Shown here one piece after another: positions 8,452 through 18,687 of a DNA stretch of 64,000 nucleotides. The stretch spans positions 2,004,311-2,068,310 of the forward strand of contig NZ_NRQY01000001.1 in the NCBI RefSeq assembly GCF_003996855.1. The letters run 5' to 3'. The notes beneath the pieces are model-generated. The model had not been told where the DNA came from. It made no database searches and saw only the letters and a program-made list of their open reading frames with translations. The translations under genes and the position numbers were made by a program. Source of the DNA: Morganella morganii. GTDB taxonomy: Bacteria; Pseudomonadota; Gammaproteobacteria; Enterobacterales; Enterobacteriaceae. How positions within the stretch are numbered: position 1 is the first letter of the stretch; every line of letters starts with the position of its first letter.

Positions 8452-10124
8452 GCTTTTTCCACCTCAACCACTTTTTCCACCTCAACTAATAGTGTCTGGT
8501 GCGCGTTGCCGTGAGCGAGCGCGGTACTGCGTGATGAAGTGAGTACATTGGCGCATCCGCCCTGATCGATACCGTTGCTGTCCGGCTGCCACCAGGCACC
8601 GACCTGTAATGCAACAACACCCGGCATAATGCGTTGTGTGATTTTCACCGGGATCATAGTGATCCCGCGATCGTTATGTACTTTCACTTTCTCACCATCA
8701 CTGATGCCGCGATCAGCCGCATCAAACGGGTTGATCCACAGCTCCTGACGCTGCACCTCCTGCAACCACGGGTTAGCAAACTGTGTGGAGTTCGCGCGGT
8801 TACGCCCTTTCCAGGTGATCAGCTGTAACGGGTATTTCGCGGTCAGGCTGTCTTCCGGCCCCTCGGTAGCCGCCACATAATGAGAAAGCGCCGGGATCTC
8901 CGGATTGTGCATGTCATACAGGCGTTTGGAGAAAATCTCGATTTTGCCGGACGGAGTCGGGAACGGGTTGTTCTCTATATCCTGAATATTTTTCTCAAAA
9001 GCCACATTTTGGGTATGCGGACGATGGGTTAATAAATGACGGCGTTTAACCAGCAATTCAGCAAATAACGGGATGTTATCTTCCGGGCGCTTTTGTGCGG
9101 CATCATTGACGAGAAATTTAATCCAGTCACGATCCGTTTCATGACCTTCAGTAAATTCATCACGGACACCCAGTTTTTCCGCCACGTCACACAACCAGTC
9201 ATAGTCCGTGCGACGCTCAAACTCCGGTTCAATCGCTTTTTCGGACAGGATCAGGTAATCACCGTAACTCCAGGTGCCGCCGATATTCCAGCGCTCCAGA
9301 AAACTGGTTTCCGGCAGCAGCAAATCGGCATATTTGGCGCTCGGAGTAAGATAGAGATCACTGCACACGATAAATTCGACTTTCGATTCATCCTCCAGCA
9401 CTTTCGCGGCATGAAGAATATCGGTGTTCTGGTTGGTCATGTAGTTACCCGCCATCGAGAACATCATTTTGATTTCTGTGCCGAGTTTGTCCGCATTTTT
9501 CAGTCCGTTATCCGGCGTAACCAGATTCTTATCCTCACACGCCTGCACCTGGTTGGTGATGTTTATTTTGGCTTTGACCGGGTTATCAAACAGTGCCGGT
9601 CCGGCGATAGTTTTGCGCAGTTCCGGATTCAGCGCCATGCCGTAGCTGCCCAGCCGCCGCGCGCACTGCGCTCACCGCAGATATGGCGCTGCGGCCCCCA
9701 GCCCTGCATCAGCACCGCCGGTTTGGTTACGGCATATTCACGCGCCAGCTGACGGATAGTCTCCGCCGGGACTTTGGTGATTTTTTCTGCCCATTCCGGG
9801 GTTTTGGCAACGTCATCTTTTTTACCGGTCAGATACGCCACAAGTGATTCATTATCCGCGACACCTTCCGGCATCCGGTCTTCGCTGAATCCCAGGGTGT
9901 ATTTATCAATAAACGGCTGATCATGAAGATTTTCTGTCACGATGACATACATCATCCGCCTGATGAACCGGGATGTGTGCCGGATCAGACGGAGCAGTTG
10001 CAATACTTTCGGATGCCAGAAACGGCACAGCAGATAATACAGAACTGACCTGTATAAAACGGCGGCGGCTTATTTCGCCGGGCGCGCCGGATTTTTCATT
10101 ATTGTGGCCGGATTGATGACTCAT
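8448..10124 (-). pseudogene. dmsA-like molybdopterin reductase catalytic subunit, disrupted by deletions and frameshifts
   Basis: DmsA-type proteins have about 800 residues; here the locus holds only ~560 codons spread over three frames. The first piece (9921-10124) carries a Tat signal with S-R-R-R-F-I-Q. The sequence then changes frame near 9960-9990 directly into the region starting Y-V-I-V-T-E-N-L-H-D-Q-P-F, which in DmsA lies about 300 residues from the N-terminus, so roughly 250 residues, including the N-terminal [4Fe-4S] domain, are missing. A second lesion near 9650-9665 changes frame again just after G-P-Q-R-H-I-C-G-E-R-S-A-R, where a short conserved stretch is also missing. The last 396 residues (8448-9638) are open and look normal to the stop. 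It cannot make a functional reductase. The downstream dmsB and dmsC are intact. Confidence 0.88.
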
Positions 10125-10513
10125 AATGGATTTACCCCGGGTGAGAAACAGAGTGCGGTATTTAAAAAATCAGGAAATAATAAATATTATTTAACTTTAA
10201 ATGACCGGAAATAACATCACGCCACCGGTAATCACTTAATAACCGGAAATAATTAAAATCTGTATAAACAGAATGGCGGCAGCAAAATAGTAATGGATTA
10301 ATATATTACCGCCATGCGCAAATCAGACAACGACAATTGAATTCCGGCCTCTTTCCCGCTACTGTTAACTGAACGTTTTTTATTTGTTACCGTAAAAATA
10401 CAGATGCGGTATCCGGTTCAGTTATTATCACAATAAGACCTGTTTTGCGGCGGCGGGATCTGATATAACACCCGCCGGTTTTTCCTTTCAGTCCGATACG
10501 GAGCACGGCACTC
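10125..10513. other. divergent intergenic region between the dms locus and an AraC-type regulator
   Basis: 389 AT-rich bases that must hold both divergent promoters. I looked for an FNR box and did not find a good one. Arms ATGGCGG and CCGCCAT around 10273-10315 could pair with a loop of about 30 bases. No coding sequence is evident. Confidence 0.5.
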
Positions 10514-11287
10514 ATGAGAAATATTCCGTTAAAAAGCGTGGATAATATCGCGCGGGATGTCATTGCGCTCGGTACCGATTATCTGCCTGATACCCTGCTG
10601 GAATATCACGCCCACCGCCGGGCGCAGTTTTTGTATCCGGCCACCGGGCTGATTGAAGTCAGCACCGCAGACGGTGAATGGGTGATCCCCCCGTCCTGCG
10701 GGGTGTGGATTCCGGAACAGGTCGCCCATGAAACACGGATGCTGAATGTCAGCACACGCAGTCTGTATATCGAACCGGCAGCAAAGCCGCGGCATACCGT
10801 CAGTTGTGAGGTGGTGAGTGTTTCCCCGCTGCTGCTGGAAGCCGTGGATATCCCGGCGGAATATGATATTCAGGGGCGCGACGGTATGCTGATGCAGCTG
10901 ATTCTTTGTGAACTGGCGCGTATGCCCCCGCTGCCGTTTTTCGCGCCGATCCCGCGTGATGAGAAGCTCGGCCGTCTGTGCCGTGAGTTTATGCGCAAAC
11001 CGGTTATTACCTCACAACCCGGAGAATGGGCGGAACAGCTGCACAAAAGCGAGCGCTCCTTCAGCCGTTTTTTCCGCTCTCAGACTGGTATGTCATTTTC
11101 AGAATGGCGTCAGCAGGCGTGCCTGCTTAACTCGCTGTCTCATATTTTGTCCGGGAAATCGATTACAGAAGTGGCTTATGAGCTGGGTTACAACAGTGCC
11201 GGCGCATTCTCAATTATGTTTAAAAAACAGATGGGACAATCCCCTTCCCATTTCAAAAATGATGACTCTGATATCCGCCATTTTTAA
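10514..11287 (+). CDS. AraC/XylS-family transcriptional regulator
   Basis: A 257-residue protein. The N-terminal ~110 residues form a cupin-like sensor (H-A-H-R-R-A-Q-F, then P-x-x-C-G-V-W-I-P near residue 60) and the last ~90 residues hold the two AraC helix-turn-helix motifs, including S-I-T-E-V-A-Y-E-L-G-Y-N-S-A-G-A-F-S followed by F-K-K-Q-M-G-Q-S-P. It lies between the dms and formate dehydrogenase loci, transcribed away from dms, and could regulate either; the ligand is unknown. ORFs of this architecture usually sense small aromatic or metabolic ligands or act as local activators or repressors. No damage is seen. Confidence 0.85.
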   Translation: MRNIPLKSVDNIARDVIALGTDYLPDTLLEYHAHRRAQFLYPATGLIEVSTADGEWVIPPSCGVWIPEQVAHETRMLNVSTRSLYIEPAAKPRHTVSCEVVSVSPLLLEAVDIPAEYDIQGRDGMLMQLILCELARMPPLPFFAPIPRDEKLGRLCREFMRKPVITSQPGEWAEQLHKSERSFSRFFRSQTGMSFSEWRQQACLLNSLSHILSGKSITEVAYELGYNSAGAFSIMFKKQMGQSPSHFKNDDSDIRHF

Positions 11288-11376
11288 ATTGTTTTTTAAC
11301 AAAAATAATCTTATTATGGCCTCGGTATATAATTTGATTTGTTTTATCTTTTCATTATTTCGTTTATTTTCATTAA

Positions 11377-11390
11377 TTGATCTGAGTCAA
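11377..11390. promoter_or_regulatory. FNR-like site upstream of fdnG
   Basis: TTGATCTGAGTCAA matches TTGAT-N4-ATCAA with one mismatch, about 170 bases upstream of the fdnG ATG. A TACCACT heptamer about 20 bases downstream resembles a NarL site, as found at E. coli fdnG. Function inferred from the match. Confidence 0.55.
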
Positions 11391-11559
11391 TTTCTTATTT
11401 ATCCTCTACCACTTTGTGATTATTTACAAAACACTAAAAACCCCAATTAATAATTATTAAACATCAAAGTTCACTTTCATTGATTTCAGGCAATATAAAT
11501 TCAACCTTTGCTGATATTCTCCTCACGATTTTTTACAAATAAATAAAAAAGAGGATGCG

Positions 11560-14503
11560 ATGAATTTCAGCCGCAGACAGTTCTTTAAGGTTTGTGCCGG
11601 TGGTCTCGCCGGAACAACTGCCGCTGCGTTAGGCTTTATGCCGTCAGTAGCAATGTCCAATGTCCGGGAATACAAATTACTCCGTTCAAAAGAAACCCGT
11701 AACACCTGTACCTACTGCTCCGTCGGATGCGGATTACTGATTTACAGCATGGGCGATGGTGCCATGAATGCCAAATCAGCAATTTTCCACGTCGAGGGTG
11801 ATCCGGATCATCCGGTTAACCGCGGGGCGTTATGCCCGAAAGGTGCCGGTCTGCTCGATTATATTCACAGTGAGAGCCGTCTGCGTTATCCGCAGTACCG
11901 TGCGCCGGGTTCTGATAAATGGCAGCGTATCAGCTGGGATGATGCGTTTGAGCGTATCGCCCGGCTGATGAAAGCCGACCGGGATGCTGACCCAGAAATT
12001 TACCCGTTCTCTCGGGATGCTGGCAGTCGATAACCAGGCGCGTGTCTGACACGGACCAACGGTAGCAAGTCTTGCTCCGACATTTGGTCGCGGTGCCATG
12101 ACCAACCACTGGGTTGATATCAAAAACGCCAACGTCGTTGTGGTAATGGGCGGGAATGCTGCGGAAGCACATCCTGTCGGTTTCCGCTGGGCGATGGAAG
12201 CGAAAAACAACAACGATGCCACACTGATTGTTGTCGATCCGCGTTTTACACGGACCGCATCGGTGGCAAATCACTACATCCCGATCCGTTCCGGAACCGA
12301 CATCACATTCCTTTCCGGTGTGATCCTGTACCTGATGGAAAACGGGAAATTCCATGACGAGTATGTGCGCCATTACACCAATGCGCCGTTACTGGTCCGT
12401 GAGGATTATGCATTCAGCGACGGTTTATTCAGCGGCTATGATGCTGAAAAACGCCGTTACGACAAAACTACCTGGAATTACCAGTTCGGTGAAGACGGTT
12501 ATGCCCTGCGTGACGACACCCTGCAACACCCGCAGTGCGTGTGGAATCTGCTGAAAGAGCATGTCAGCCGTTATACCCCGGAGATGGTGGAAACAATCTG
12601 CGGTACGCCGAAAGCGGATTTCCTCAAAGTCTGTGAGATTCTGGCCTCCACCAGCCCGGCCAACCGTGCGGCCACTTTCCTGTATGCCCTCGGCTGGACA
12701 CAGCATACCGTCGGCGCGCAGAACATCCGTACTATGGCGATGATCCAGCTGCTGCTCGGCAACATGGGTGTGGCAGGCGGCGGCGTGAACGCCCTGCGCG
12801 GTCACTCCAATATTCAGGGGCTGACGGACCTGGGTCTGCTCCCCACCAGCCTGCCGGGTTATCTGACTCTGCCGTCGGAGAAACAGACGGATATCGACAG
12901 CTATCTGAAAGCGAATACGCCGAAAGCCACGCTGCCGGGCCAGGTCAACTACTGGAGCAACTATCCGAAGTTCTTCGTCAGCCTGATGAAATCCTTCTAC
13001 GGCGATGAAGCAACCAAAGAGAACCAGTGGGGCTATGACTGGCTGCCGAAGTGGGATCAGGCTTATGACGTGCTGAAGTATTTCGACATGATGAACAAAG
13101 GCGAAATCAACGGCTATATCTGTCAGGGCTTCAACCCGGTTGCGTCCTTCCCGGACAAAAACAAAGTGGTCAGCTGCCTGAGCAAACTGAAATACCTGAT
13201 CACGGTTGACCCGCTGAGCACCGAAACCGCCGCCTTCTGGCAGAACCACGGCGATATGAATGATGTCGATACCGCATCTATTCAGACCGAAGTGTTCCGT
13301 CTGCCGTCTACCTGTTTCGCGGAAGAAGACGGCTCGATTGCCAACTCCGGCCGCTGGTTACAGTGGCACTGGAAAGCGGCGGATGCCCCGGGGGAAGCCC
13401 GTACCGATGGTCAGATCCTTGCCGGTATTCTGTGGAAAATGCGCGAACTGTATCAACAGGAAGGCGGTCAGGGTGTTGATCAGCTGATGAAAATGTCCTG
13501 GGATTACAAGCAGCCGTTCAATCCGGAATCCGACGAAGTCGCCAAAGAGAATAACGGCACCGCCCTTGAAGACCTGTATGACGCCAGCGGCAATTTACAG
13601 GCGAAAAAAGGTGAGCTGCTCAGCTCCTTTGCACTGCTGCGTGATGACGGCTCAACCGCGTCCTCCTGCTGGATCTACACCGGCTGCTGGACGGAACAGG
13701 GTAACCAGATGGCGAAACGGGATAACAGTGATCCGTCCGGCATCGGTAACACCCTCGGCTGGGCATGGCCGCTGAACCGCCGTGTGATCTATAACCGTGC
13801 CTCGGCCGATCCGCAGGGAAAACCATGGGATAAGAACCGTATTCTTATCGAATGGAACGGCAAAAAATGGGTCGGTAACGATATTCCAGACTTCAACACC
13901 TCTGCGCCGGAAGCCGGTACCGGGCCGTTTATCATGCAGCCGGAAGGGTTAGGCCGTCTGTTTGCTATCGATAAAATGGCGGAAGGTCCGTTCCCGGAAC
14001 ACTATGAACCGTTTGAAACGCCGATTGGTACCAACCCTCTGCATCCTGAAGTTGTTTCCAACCCAGCCGCCCGTATCTTTGAGGACGACAAAAAACGTCT
14101 CGGAAATCATACGGAATTCCCGTACGTCGGCACGACTTACCGCCTGACAGAGCATTTCCATACCAGGACCAAACATGCGCGGCTCAATGCCATCGCACAG
14201 CCGGAACAGTTTGTGGAAATCAGTGAAACCCTGGGATCGGCCAAAGGGATCAGCAGCGGCGATAAAGTAAAAGTCAGCAGTAAACGCGGCTTTATCCGCG
14301 CGGTTGCTGTGGTCACACCGCGTCTTCAGGCACTGATGGTGGATGGTAAACCGATAGAAACTGTCGGGCTCCCGATTCACTGGGGTTTTGAGGGTGCAAC
14401 CCAAAAAGGCTTTATCACCAACACACTGACGCCGGGAGTCGGTGACGCTAACTCGCAAATGCCTGAATTCAAAGCGTTCTTAGTCAACATCGAGAAGGCG
14501 TAA
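11560..14503 (+). pseudogene. fdnG: formate dehydrogenase-N alpha subunit (selenoprotein) with a frameshifting deletion
   Basis: The reading frame follows E. coli FdnG/FdoG closely: Tat signal S-R-R-Q-F-F, the N-terminal cluster motif C-T-Y-C-S-V-G-C, then an in-frame TGA selenocysteine codon at 12047-12049 in the context A-R-V-U-H-G-P-T. The two parts are in different frames. At 11981-11994 the sequence GGGATGCTGA reads as R-D-A-D in the upstream frame and as G-M-L-T-Q in the downstream frame; by comparison with the E. coli protein about 33 residues (98 bp if spacing is conserved) between these points are missing. The deletion fits slippage between two copies of a short GATGCTGA-like repeat. 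Upstream translation ends at 12033 after 157 residues. The downstream 801-codon frame is open, but two conserved positions in its C-terminal H-F-H-T-W-T-K-H-A-L block are Arg. Periplasmic formate-to-menaquinone activity should be lost. Confidence 0.85.
12047..12090 (+). promoter_or_regulatory. selenocysteine UGA codon and SECIS-type hairpin region
   Basis: The TGA is followed by a self-complementary element (GCAAGTCTTGC) within about 30 bases, as in the fdnG SECIS of E. coli, which recruits SelB for selenocysteine insertion. Conservation of the codon and hairpin shows the gene was a functional selenoprotein gene until recently. Confidence 0.7.
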
Positions 14504-14512
14504 GGAGGCATT

Positions 14513-15121
14513 ATGTCCATGCAATCTCAAGACATTATCAAACGTTCTGCGACCAACAGCATAACGCCGCCTCCTCAGGCCCGTGACGACAAATTTGAAG
14601 TCGCCAAGCTGATCGATGTATCCACCTGTATCGGCTGCGGTTACTGTATCGCGGGTTGTCCGTTCAATATCCCGCGTCTGAACCCGAAAGATAACCGGGT
14701 GTACAAATGTACGCTCTGTGTTGACCGGGTCAGCGTGGGCCAGGAACCGGCCTGTGTGAAAACCTGTCCGACCGGTGCTATCCATTTCGGTACCAAACAG
14801 GACATGCTGGAAGTGGCGGATGAGCGCGTACAGAAGCTGAAAAAACGCGGCTTTGCCAATGCCGGGGTCTACAATCCGGATGGTGTCGGCGGCACACACG
14901 TCATGTATGTGCTCCAGCATGCGGATAATCCGGAGCTTTATCACGGGCTGCCGAAAGATCCGCAGATTGATACGCCGATTGACCTCTGGAAAGGGGTACT
15001 GAAACCACTGTCGGCTATCGGGTTTATCGCCACCTTTGCCGGACTGATTTTCCACTATGTGGGGATCGGCCCGAACAAAGAGACGGACGATGAGGAAGAG
15101 GAGGAAACTCATCATGAGTAA
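14513..15121 (+). CDS. fdnH: formate dehydrogenase-N beta subunit with a 94-residue in-frame deletion
   Basis: The iron-sulfur beta subunit normally has about 295 residues with four [4Fe-4S] clusters and a C-terminal transmembrane helix. Here it has 202. The N-terminus (to [10 protein letters not shown], residues 33-42) joins directly to G-Y-C-I-A-G-C-P-F, which in E. coli FdnH lies 94 residues further on after a second C-I-G-C. The junction is at 14627-14640, in the sequence TGTATCGGCTGC that encodes C-I-G-C, so recombination between the two motif copies would give exactly this product. Lost are the K-A-C-Q-V-A-C and C-M-H-C-x-x-P-x-C ligand sets. The remaining C-T-L-C, C-V-K-T-C, the C-terminal hydrophobic helix and acidic tail are normal. 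The frame is open but the electron path must be interrupted; functionally probably a pseudogene. It overlaps fdnI by 8 bases. Confidence 0.88.
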   Translation: MSMQSQDIIKRSATNSITPPPQARDDKFEVAKLIDVSTCIGCGYCIAGCPFNIPRLNPKDNRVYKCTLCVDRVSVGQEPACVKTCPTGAIHFGTKQDMLEVADERVQKLKKRGFANAGVYNPDGVGGTHVMYVLQHADNPELYHGLPKDPQIDTPIDLWKGVLKPLSAIGFIATFAGLIFHYVGIGPNKETDDEEEEETHHE

Positions 15122-15770
15122 GAAAAGCAAAATGATCGTCCGCACGAAATTTATTGATCGTGCCTGTCACTGGACAGTGGTGATCTGCTTTTTCCTGGTC
15201 TCCTTATCCGGTATCGCGCTGTTCTTCCCGACACTGCAATGGCTGACAGAAACCTTCGGAACACCGGCGATGGGGCGTATTCTGCACCCGTTCTTCGGTG
15301 TGCTGATTTTCGTCGTGCTGATGTTTATGTTTTTCCGCTTCGTTAAGCACAACATCCCGGACAGGGAAGATCTGCCGTGGATTAAAAACATTATCGAAGT
15401 ACTGAAAGGCAACGAGCATCATGTGGCGCGTGTCGGTAAATACAACGCCGGACAGAAAATGATGTTCTGGAGCATTATGAGCATGATCTTCGTCCTGCTT
15501 GCCACCGGGATCATCATCTGGCGTCCGTACTTTGCGCACTACTTCCCGATGTGGATGATCCGCTGGAGTCTGCTGATCCATGCGGCCGCAGCTATCGTCC
15601 TGATCCACGCCATCCTGATCCATATGTATATGGCTTTCTGGGTGAAAGGATCTATCAAAGGTATGGTGGAAGGTAAAGTCAGCCGCCGCTGGGCGAAGAA
15701 ACATCACCCGCGCTGGTATGAAGAAGTAGAAGCCGAAGAAGCTGCTGAGGAAGCCAAGCAGAAGCCGTAA
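15114..15770 (+). CDS. fdnI: formate dehydrogenase-N gamma subunit (cytochrome b556)
   Basis: A 218-residue membrane diheme cytochrome that passes electrons from formate to menaquinone. The length agrees with E. coli FdnI (217). Four transmembrane helices are visible. Histidines near the first helix (R-A-C-H-W), in H-P-F-F-G, and in L-L-I-H-A and L-I-H-M are candidate heme ligands. The start ATG at 15114 is chosen because it is the one matching the family N-terminus M-S-K-K-S-K-M; upstream codons of the longer frame overlap fdnH. Intact, but its partner subunits are damaged. Confidence 0.92.
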   Translation: MSKKSKMIVRTKFIDRACHWTVVICFFLVSLSGIALFFPTLQWLTETFGTPAMGRILHPFFGVLIFVVLMFMFFRFVKHNIPDREDLPWIKNIIEVLKGNEHHVARVGKYNAGQKMMFWSIMSMIFVLLATGIIIWRPYFAHYFPMWMIRWSLLIHAAAAIVLIHAILIHMYMAFWVKGSIKGMVEGKVSRRWAKKHHPRWYEEVEAEEAAEEAKQKP

Positions 15771-15792
15771 TTTTCACCGGCTTTTAACTGTG

Positions 15793-15839
15793 AACTGCGC
15801 CGCAAACGTTCAAAGCAACGAATGCGGCGCAGTTTTTTT
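15793..15839 (+). terminator. strong terminator after fdnGHI
   Basis: A perfect 12-bp stem, AACTGCGCCGCA paired with TGCGGCGCAGTT, followed by a run of seven T, 23 bases after fdnI. Confidence 0.9.
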
Positions 15840-15998
15840 ATGGTTTAATTTTCGCCCGGAATACTGACCGGTTTTGCAGACAGGGAATCATTATCAGTCT
15901 GGTTTGAGTGAGGAGCGGAAGTTGGATTGACGTATACTCTCTGAATGTAAATGGTACTTTTTGTTGGGATGCTTACACAGCGAGCCTATACCCTAAAA

Positions 15999-16030
15999 CA
16001 AAACCAGCCTTACGCCGGGTTTTTCAGTGC
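15999..16030 (-). terminator. possible terminator of mrcB
   Basis: Just past the mrcB stop on the minus strand there is an imperfect stem (AAAACCCGGC / GGCTGGTTTT with a mismatch) followed by a T-rich tract. Weak evidence. Confidence 0.4.
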
Positions 16031-16048
16031 TTATCACAAAACAGAAAG

Positions 16049-18553
16049 TTACTGTTCAAACATCTCTTTCAGCCAGCCGGGGGCTTCTTCGCCCTGCTGC
16101 TGAGCCGGTGCCTGCTGTCCGCACAGTGCCTGTGCATCCGTTGTCCAGACCGGTAATGTCCGGGTGACACCCACGCCGTTGCAGACAAAGTTTCCGTCCG
16201 CGTTCACTGACATCTCCGCGATATCTTCCGGCGGCGTGAGGTTCAGTGCCAGCGGAGGCTGATTATCCAGATAACGTCCGTAGAGCACCAGCGCACCGGA
16301 ACCGCCGTACAGGCCGGACGGGCTGTTATCATCCAGACCCATCCACGAAACGGTGACTTCTTTGCCGTCGATACCGACAAACCAGCTGTCGCGCATCAGG
16401 TTGGTGGTCCCGGTTTTCCCGGCCAGATGGTATTTACCGAATTTAGAGCCCAGACGACGCGCTGCGGTACCGCGTTCCACCACCTGCTGCATGCCGTACA
16501 GCGTCATATACGCGGCCTGAGGAGCTACAGCGCGCTGTGCCTGCGGGAAACTCTGGTAAATCACAGTGCCGTCTTCCGCGATCACTGAGCGCAGTGCAGA
16601 CAGCGTTGCACGGTTACCGCCGCTGCCGATAGTCTGGAACAGCTGAGAGACCTGCAATGGCGTCAGGTTTACTGCGCCGAGCAGCATCGCCGGAACTTTC
16701 TGGATATTTTTCGGCGGCGCTCCGAGGCGCACAAAGGTATCGGCTACCGCATCCAGCCCGACCGCCATACCGAGGTTAACGGTCGGCACGTTGATAGAGC
16801 GCGACAGTGCATCCACCAGCATCACACGGCCGCTGAAGGTTTTGCTGTCGTTACGCGGTGACCAGGTACCGCCGCCGCCCGGCACATTAATGGTCAGCGG
16901 CTGATCGTCCAGCCAGGTATTCAGACGGTAAGAGTCAGGAATACCGAGCGCGGTGAGATAAGTCATCGGTTTTGCCAGTGAACCGATAGAGCGCTCCGCC
17001 GCCATAGCACGGTTAAATCCGGCAAACTGCGGCTGGGAGCCGCCGACCATCGCACGGACTTCGCCGCTGATGCGGTCAACCACCACCATCGCACCTTCCA
17101 GCTCCGGTTTTTTACGTTCCGCACGGATGGCTTTCACGCCCTCTTCAACCGCATTTTCTGCCGCATCCTGTGAAACCGGATCAAGCGTGGTGAAGATTTT
17201 CACCCCGGACAGATCATCCACTTTATCGCCGAGCTTCTCGCGCAGTTCCTGGCGGACCAGCTGCATAAACGCAGGCTGCGGCGTGATCACACCACTTTTC
17301 TCTTTCACACCCAACGGACGCGCACTCAGGACGTCATACATTTCCTGATCGATCACACCGCCCTGGGTTTGCAGGAGTTTCAGTACCACGTTACGGCGCT
17401 CAAGGGCATTTTGCGGGTTACGCCACGGGTTATAAACAGATGCGCCTTTTACCATTCCCACCAGCAGTGCCACCTGGTCGAGGCTCAGCTCATCCACCGG
17501 ACGGCCGAAATAATAGAGGCTCGCCAGCGGGAAGCCGCGGATCTGCTCATCCCCGCTCTGCCCCAGATACACTTCGTTGAGGTACAGTTCCAGGATGCGG
17601 TCTTTGTCGTAGCGGTAATCCATAATGAGCGCCATATAGGCTTCATTGGCTTTACGCACCAGTGTCCGTTCGTTAGATAAGAACAGGTTTTTCACCAGCT
17701 GCTGTGTCAGGGTACTGCCGCCCTGTACCGCACGTCCTGCCGTCAGGTTTGCCAGCAGGGCACGTCCGATGGAGGTGATGCTGATACCGTCATGTTCATA
17801 GAAGTTGCGGTCTTCGGTCACCAGCAGGGCTTTGACCAGCTCATCCGGGAAGCCGCTGCGGGCCAGGAACAGACGTTGCTCTCCATTCGCGGATTGCATC
17901 ATCGTGATCAGTTTCGGATCGAGGCGGAAAAAGCCGAATTCGCGGCCGTTATCCACGTTTTCAATTTTTTCCAGTCCGCTGCTGCCGAATGTCAGACGGG
18001 CATTGATCTGCCCCTCTTTACTATCCGGGAAATCAAACGGGCGGCGCAGCATCTGAATGGTATTACCGGTCACAGAAAATTCACCGGCACGGGTGATTTT
18101 GGTGACTTTGCGGTACTGCATGCCTTCCAGCAGTTTAACCATCTCATTCAGGCTGTAATCCATGCCCGGCTCAAGGTTGACGGTACGTCCGTAAACCGCA
18201 GCAGGCAGATCCCAGACTTTGCCGTCCAGACGGTCACTGATTTTCCCTGCCAGCCAGACGCCATAGATCCCCAGCAGGATAGCCATCACAATACCGAGTT
18301 TGACCAGGAACCAGAACCAGCGCCAGCGTCGTTTAGGCGGCTTGTTTTTGCGCCCTTTTTTACTCATGCGCGTGGTTTCCTCTTCATCATCATAATCATC
18401 ATCCGGTTCGTCATCACCGGACTCATCATCGTATTCAATATCGTCGTCATAATCCTCATCCCGGCGGCGACGGCGGTCTGAGCGCCCTCTTTTTTTACCG
18501 GCAGAGGCTTTACTGCCCCTGCGGCCGGTGGGTTCACGATCAAAATCAGACAT
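16049..18553 (-). CDS. mrcB: penicillin-binding protein 1B (bifunctional glycosyltransferase/transpeptidase)
   Basis: An 834-residue class A PBP. It has a cytoplasmic basic and then strongly acidic tail (residues ~20-60), a transmembrane helix (about residues 82-105), a UB2H-like domain, the GT51 glycosyltransferase domain with [10 protein letters not shown] and Q-G-G-S-T-L-T-Q-Q, and the transpeptidase domain with S-I-G-S-L-A-K-P (catalytic Ser and Lys), the S-x-N motif S-I-N near residue 580 and K-T-G-T-T-N. It polymerises and crosslinks peptidoglycan. Compared with E. coli PBP1b, the acidic D/E-rich segment in the cytoplasmic tail stands out. Gene order with hrpB is as in E. coli, both on the same strand. 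Confidence 0.97.
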   Translation of the reverse strand: MSDFDREPTGRRGSKASAGKKRGRSDRRRRRDEDYDDDIEYDDESGDDEPDDDYDDEEETTRMSKKGRKNKPPKRRWRWFWFLVKLGIVMAILLGIYGVWLAGKISDRLDGKVWDLPAAVYGRTVNLEPGMDYSLNEMVKLLEGMQYRKVTKITRAGEFSVTGNTIQMLRRPFDFPDSKEGQINARLTFGSSGLEKIENVDNGREFGFFRLDPKLITMMQSANGEQRLFLARSGFPDELVKALLVTEDRNFYEHDGISITSIGRALLANLTAGRAVQGGSTLTQQLVKNLFLSNERTLVRKANEAYMALIMDYRYDKDRILELYLNEVYLGQSGDEQIRGFPLASLYYFGRPVDELSLDQVALLVGMVKGASVYNPWRNPQNALERRNVVLKLLQTQGGVIDQEMYDVLSARPLGVKEKSGVITPQPAFMQLVRQELREKLGDKVDDLSGVKIFTTLDPVSQDAAENAVEEGVKAIRAERKKPELEGAMVVVDRISGEVRAMVGGSQPQFAGFNRAMAAERSIGSLAKPMTYLTALGIPDSYRLNTWLDDQPLTINVPGGGGTWSPRNDSKTFSGRVMLVDALSRSINVPTVNLGMAVGLDAVADTFVRLGAPPKNIQKVPAMLLGAVNLTPLQVSQLFQTIGSGGNRATLSALRSVIAEDGTVIYQSFPQAQRAVAPQAAYMTLYGMQQVVERGTAARRLGSKFGKYHLAGKTGTTNLMRDSWFVGIDGKEVTVSWMGLDDNSPSGLYGGSGALVLYGRYLDNQPPLALNLTPPEDIAEMSVNADGNFVCNGVGVTRTLPVWTTDAQALCGQQAPAQQQGEEAPGWLKEMFEQ

Positions 18554-18687
18554 GGTCTCTCCCGTCAGTCTGTCTGCCGCACTGTAATGTGCCGGGCGGG
18601 ACAGGCGGTTATTTCATCAGTCGCTATTGTCGCCGATTCCGGCAACAGACACAGTAAAAATCCGTTAAACAAAGACTATCTTTGCAT

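Noticed and set aside
12047-12049. TGA in the formate dehydrogenase gene as a nonsense mutation
   Set aside because: It is at the selenocysteine position (A-R-V-U-H-G-P-T) with a SECIS-like hairpin, so it is a normal codon. The damage in this gene is the upstream deletion.
12425-13249. 274-codon frame opposite fdnG
   Set aside because: Long only because of codon usage of the real gene in the other strand; no start context or homology.
15920-15950. TTGACG and TATACT motif before 15950 as a promoter
   Set aside because: The two hexamers are adjacent rather than 16-18 bases apart, and no gene follows on the plus strand.
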